Assembly: GCA_035447945.1 (NCBI GenBank)
Contig: DAOTHZ010000078.1
Span: 1 to 8,438, forward strand
Direction of reading: 5' to 3'
DNA: 8,438 nucleotides
Origin: Syntrophomonas_B sp035447945
Lineage (GTDB): Bacteria; Bacillota; Syntrophomonadia; Syntrophomonadales; Syntrophomonadaceae
The translations under genes were made by a program, and so were the position numbers. Positions 7,125 to 8,438 of this stretch are shown here, piece after piece. The notes under the pieces were generated by a model. It had not been told where the DNA came from. It saw only the letters and a program-made list of their open reading frames with translations, and did not search any database. The first letter of the stretch is position 1. Every line of letters starts with the position of its first letter.

Positions 7125-7153
7125 AGTATAATCAGCTCTGATATAATAGTCAA
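7125..7153 (-). promoter_or_regulatory. Sigma-A promoter of the dnaK-clpB operon
   Basis: On the minus strand, -35 TTGACT (7153-7148), a 17-base spacer and -10 TATACT (7130-7125): five of six matches in each box at ideal spacing. Transcription would start near A7118, giving a leader of about 187 bases. The -35 box lies within the CtsR-like operator, so bound repressor would block the polymerase. Confidence 0.8.
7139..7147 (+). promoter_or_regulatory. Extended -10 promoter for the transglutaminase-cupin genes
   Basis: TGATATAAT is a perfect extended -10 (TG-N-TATAAT). No good -35 is seen at 16-18 bases upstream, which extended -10 promoters tolerate. The start would fall near 7154, inside the CtsR-like operator. 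A second, weaker extended -10-like stretch (TGCTATATA, 7276-7284) is closer to the gene and is an alternative. Confidence 0.5.
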
Positions 7154-7164
7154 TAATAGTCAAA
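7148..7164. promoter_or_regulatory. CtsR-like heat-shock operator
   Basis: AGTCAAT-AAT-AGTCAAA matches the CtsR direct-repeat operator RGTCAAA-NAN-RGTCAAA at every constrained position except one (T for A at the seventh). CtsR is the Firmicutes class III heat-shock repressor that controls clp genes and, in some lineages, dnaK as well. The site overlaps the -35 of the dnaK promoter and the likely start of the divergent transcript. ctsR itself is not in the window. Confidence 0.7.
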
Positions 7165-7364
7165 CGATTTTCGGAAAAATTTTTCTTTCCCCAGGATATC
7201 CTTTAAAATGGGAAAATAACGATAAGAACCGAAGCTGCCATGTGGAGAGCAAAGAAATAATCGCTGCGTATGATATGCTATATAATATTGGCTTATTTCG
7301 GCAATCAACCAAGTCAATCAACCAAAAACCGTGAGAAAATGAAACCGAAGGGAAGTGCCTTGCT

Positions 7365-8000
7365 ATGGAGAATATACAGGACTATTTACAGGCTGACGAA
7401 AATTTTGACTTTGAGCATCCAGCTATTGCAGAGCTTTGCCGCAGTCTTACCGAAGGATGCAGAGATGATCGACAAAAAGCGATCCGACTTTTTTATTATG
7501 TTCGTGACAGTTGTCATTATAATATGTATGCTACAACCGCCGAAAGGGAAGCCTATCAATCTTCTGCCATCCTCGCCAGCGGGCAGGGGTGGTGCCTGCA
7601 AAAGGCAATATTGCTGACTTCATTGGCACGAGCTGCAGGGATTCCCAGCCGTTTAATCCTGGTCTCCATTAGAAATCACAAATCCCCCCCTGAGGCGGTG
7701 AGACTGATGGGAACCAACCTGTTTTTTCCGCATGCTTACAATCATCTGTTTTTAAACGGTAGATGGGTCAAGGCGGCAGCTACCTTTGACCGGGAGATTT
7801 GTGAGCGGATTCAGGTGCCGGCGGTGGAATTCGATGGCGAACATGATGCCATGCTGGCTTCACAGGATCTGAAGGGCCAGCCCTATATTGAGTATGTCGA
7901 GGAATATGGCTGCTTTGCGACGATTCCCTGGCCATTGATTATCACCAATAGCCGGCAAATTTACGGGGAATTGAGCGACAACTGGTTTAAGCATGAATAA
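7365..8000 (+). CDS. Transglutaminase-like superfamily protein, cytoplasmic
   Basis: 211-residue protein with a transglutaminase-like (papain-fold) core. The nucleophile is Cys77 in ASGQGWCLQKAILLTSLARAAGIPSRL, at the start of the long helix as in this superfamily. The likely catalytic His is His123 in PHAYNHLFLNGRWVKAA, 11 residues before a conserved Trp as in HAWVEVYLDGRW-type members. The usual Asp four residues after that Trp is replaced by Ala138. Asp142 (ATFD) is the nearest acid, a pattern I recall from a bacterial subgroup with a KATPAF-like stretch. There is no signal peptide or membrane segment, so it should be cytosolic. The substrate is unknown; hydrolysis or crosslinking of an amide by a Cys-His mechanism is the family-level expectation. 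The start is ATG 7365, the first in frame, with AAGGGA about 11 bases upstream, a rather long spacing. It is divergent from dnaK and followed by a cupin, probably co-transcribed. Confidence 0.85.
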   Translation: MENIQDYLQADENFDFEHPAIAELCRSLTEGCRDDRQKAIRLFYYVRDSCHYNMYATTAEREAYQSSAILASGQGWCLQKAILLTSLARAAGIPSRLILVSIRNHKSPPEAVRLMGTNLFFPHAYNHLFLNGRWVKAAATFDREICERIQVPAVEFDGEHDAMLASQDLKGQPYIEYVEEYGCFATIPWPLIITNSRQIYGELSDNWFKHE

Positions 8001-8019
8001 GGGCGGGGCGAGCGATACG

Positions 8020-8346
8020 ATGAATCTTTTTAGATTGCCACCGGTTCTGCCGGATGAGGAGATTTTTGAAGCACTCCTCCTGGATTGCGGTATACTGATT
8101 GAAAGGATCATCTCTTGCGGGCAGGTTACGCCTGCCCATCAATGGTATGATCAGGAGAGGGATGAATGGGTATTGCTGCTGCAGGGCGGCGCCAAAATCG
8201 GCTTTGAGGATAGCCGGGAGCAAATCCTGGCCCCGGGCGACTGGCTGCTGATTCCCGCCCATACACGACACCGGGTTACATATACCAGTGCTGAGCCGCC
8301 ATGTATCTGGCTGGCGGTCCATGCCCAGCTGGGCATGGACAAATAG
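8020..8346 (+). CDS. Small single-domain cupin protein
   Basis: 108-residue beta-barrel protein of the cupin_2 type. Motif 1 is G34-(5)-H40-x-W42-(6)-E49-(6)-G56 and motif 2 is G73-(5)-P79-x-H81-(2)-H84 (APGDWLLIPAHTRHRV). Metal ligands His40, Glu49 and His84 are present. The second His of HxH is Trp42, so a bound metal would have one ligand fewer or use another residue. The sequence YDQERDEWVLLLQG is typical of a widespread uncharacterised cupin group, and no substrate can be named. The start is chosen at MNLFRLPP because cupins of this group begin there and GAG with a G-rich stretch precedes it. ATG 7993, which would overlap the previous gene by 8 bases and add nine residues, is the alternative but has no ribosome binding site. 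The close spacing (19 bases) suggests an operon with the transglutaminase-like gene. A 24-bp palindrome covers its last codons. Confidence 0.85.
   Translation: MNLFRLPPVLPDEEIFEALLLDCGILIERIISCGQVTPAHQWYDQERDEWVLLLQGGAKIGFEDSREQILAPGDWLLIPAHTRHRVTYTSAEPPCIWLAVHAQLGMDK
8317..8340. repeat. Perfect 24-bp palindrome at the cupin 3' end
   Basis: GTCCATGCCCAG followed directly by its reverse complement CTGGGCATGGAC, with no mismatch. It encodes V-H-A-Q-L-G-M-D at the end of the cupin. In RNA it could fold into a 10-bp GC-rich stem with an AGCU loop just before the stop codon. No T-run follows, so it is not a standard terminator. Confidence 0.9.
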
Positions 8347-8426
8347 CCTTGCATGGGCGTCACAACCTCTGCTTGGGGGCGTCTGCAGCCCAGTGATAAT
8401 TTAACTGGCAGTTTGATTAATAACAC

Positions 8427-8438
8427 AAGGAGCAATGA
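8427..8438 (+). promoter_or_regulatory. Possible ribosome binding site and start of a further gene
   Basis: AAGGAG (8427-8432) lies just before ATG 8435-8437. Only two bases separate them, which is shorter than usual, so the true start may be beyond the right edge. Upstream, 8347-8426 has no gene and only a weak -10-like GATAAT (8395-8400). The product cannot be judged from one codon. Confidence 0.35.

Larger units (their letters stand above)
6932..7364. other. Divergent intergenic control region between dnaK and the transglutaminase-like gene
   Basis: This 433-base stretch holds no convincing gene; the open frames in it are short, without family resemblance. Its contents are a long dnaK leader with a hairpin, two back-to-back promoters, a CtsR-like operator between them, a second weaker operator-like repeat, and a plus-strand leader of about 210 bases. 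The plus leader carries an 11-bp direct repeat CAATCAACCAA at 7302-7312 and 7315-7325, and short AT-rich palindromes (GAAAAATTTTTC at 7173-7184, AGGATATCCT at 7193-7202). Confidence 0.8.

Noticed and set aside
6932..7153. 74-codon N-terminal extension of dnaK up to ATG 7153
   Set aside because: The extension has no Hsp70 homology, begins within the predicted promoter, and the strong AAGGAGG and the conserved MKKAVGIDLG start point to 6931.
7302..7325. 11-bp tandem repeat CAATCAACCAA as a CRISPR or iteron fragment
   Set aside because: There are only two copies 13 bases apart, with no further units or spacers. It is noted as a minor leader repeat.
7092..7334. 80-residue open frame in the intergenic region on the plus strand
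   Set aside because: It runs through both promoters and the operator, has no clear ribosome binding site and no family resemblance.
6932..7364. CIRCE (TTAGCACTC-N9-GAGTGCTAA) or HAIR (CTTGAGT-N7-ACTCAAG) elements in front of dnaK
   Set aside because: Neither is found on reading the region. The only repeat matching a known heat-shock operator is the CtsR type.
7270..7617. 115-residue open frame overlapping the start of the transglutaminase-like gene
   Set aside because: It is a shadow in another frame of a gene with clear superfamily motifs, and its composition is unlike a protein domain.
7993..8346. Cupin start at ATG 7993
   Set aside because: No Shine-Dalgarno precedes it and the extra nine residues do not resemble cupins. 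It was kept only as an alternative to 8020.
1..8438. tRNA, rRNA, insertion sequence, phage or CRISPR content
   Set aside because: No cloverleaf, transposase, terminal inverted repeat pair or repeat-spacer array was recognised. The window is explained by chromosomal genes.

Overview
The window reads as an ordinary bacterial chromosome of a low-to-mid GC Bacillota-type organism (Firmicutes; Clostridia or Negativicutes would fit). The reasons are strong AGGAGG-type ribosome binding sites, a tyrosyl-tRNA synthetase of Firmicutes flavour with a KMGKT signature, sigma-A promoters close to consensus, and a CtsR-type operator. One discordant note is that the DnaK carries the N-terminal insertion usually associated with diderm bacteria. 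This placement is inference from sequence features and no database was searched.

Layout, left to right. Bases 1-1041 (+) hold the 3' part of tyrS, whose start lies outside the window. Bases 1042-1156 are a convergent intergenic gap with two hairpins: one with a T-run on the minus strand that ends the chaperone operon, and a perfect 13-bp stem that ends tyrS. Bases 1157-6931 are a tight minus-strand protein-quality-control operon, transcribed as dnaK, a dnaJ/cbpA-type co-chaperone, a cbpM-like modulator and clpB. The gaps are 31, 3 and 5 bases. Neither grpE nor hrcA is present. Bases 6932-7364 are a 433-base divergent control region. From 7365 (+) there is a transglutaminase-like protein, then a small cupin, and a possible further gene starting in the last four bases.

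How the genes work together. DnaK, its J-protein and ClpB form the bacterial disaggregation machine: DnaJ and DnaK bind aggregates and recruit ClpB, which threads polypeptides through its hexameric pore. CbpM-family proteins bind the J-domain of CbpA and restrain it, so the third gene is probably an on-board modulator. The operon has a very good sigma-A promoter (TTGACT, 17 bases, TATACT) whose -35 element lies inside a 17-bp direct repeat matching the CtsR heat-shock operator with one mismatch. The same repeat directly abuts an extended -10 (TGATATAAT) pointing the other way. One heat-shock repressor could therefore switch both the chaperone operon and the transglutaminase-cupin pair.

The most interesting points are this shared operator, a J-protein with half the usual zinc-binding centre, the DnaK insertion, a long dnaK leader with a strong hairpin, and a 24-bp perfect palindrome at the end of the cupin gene. 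I did not find a wholly new system. The novelty is in the arrangement and regulation of known families.
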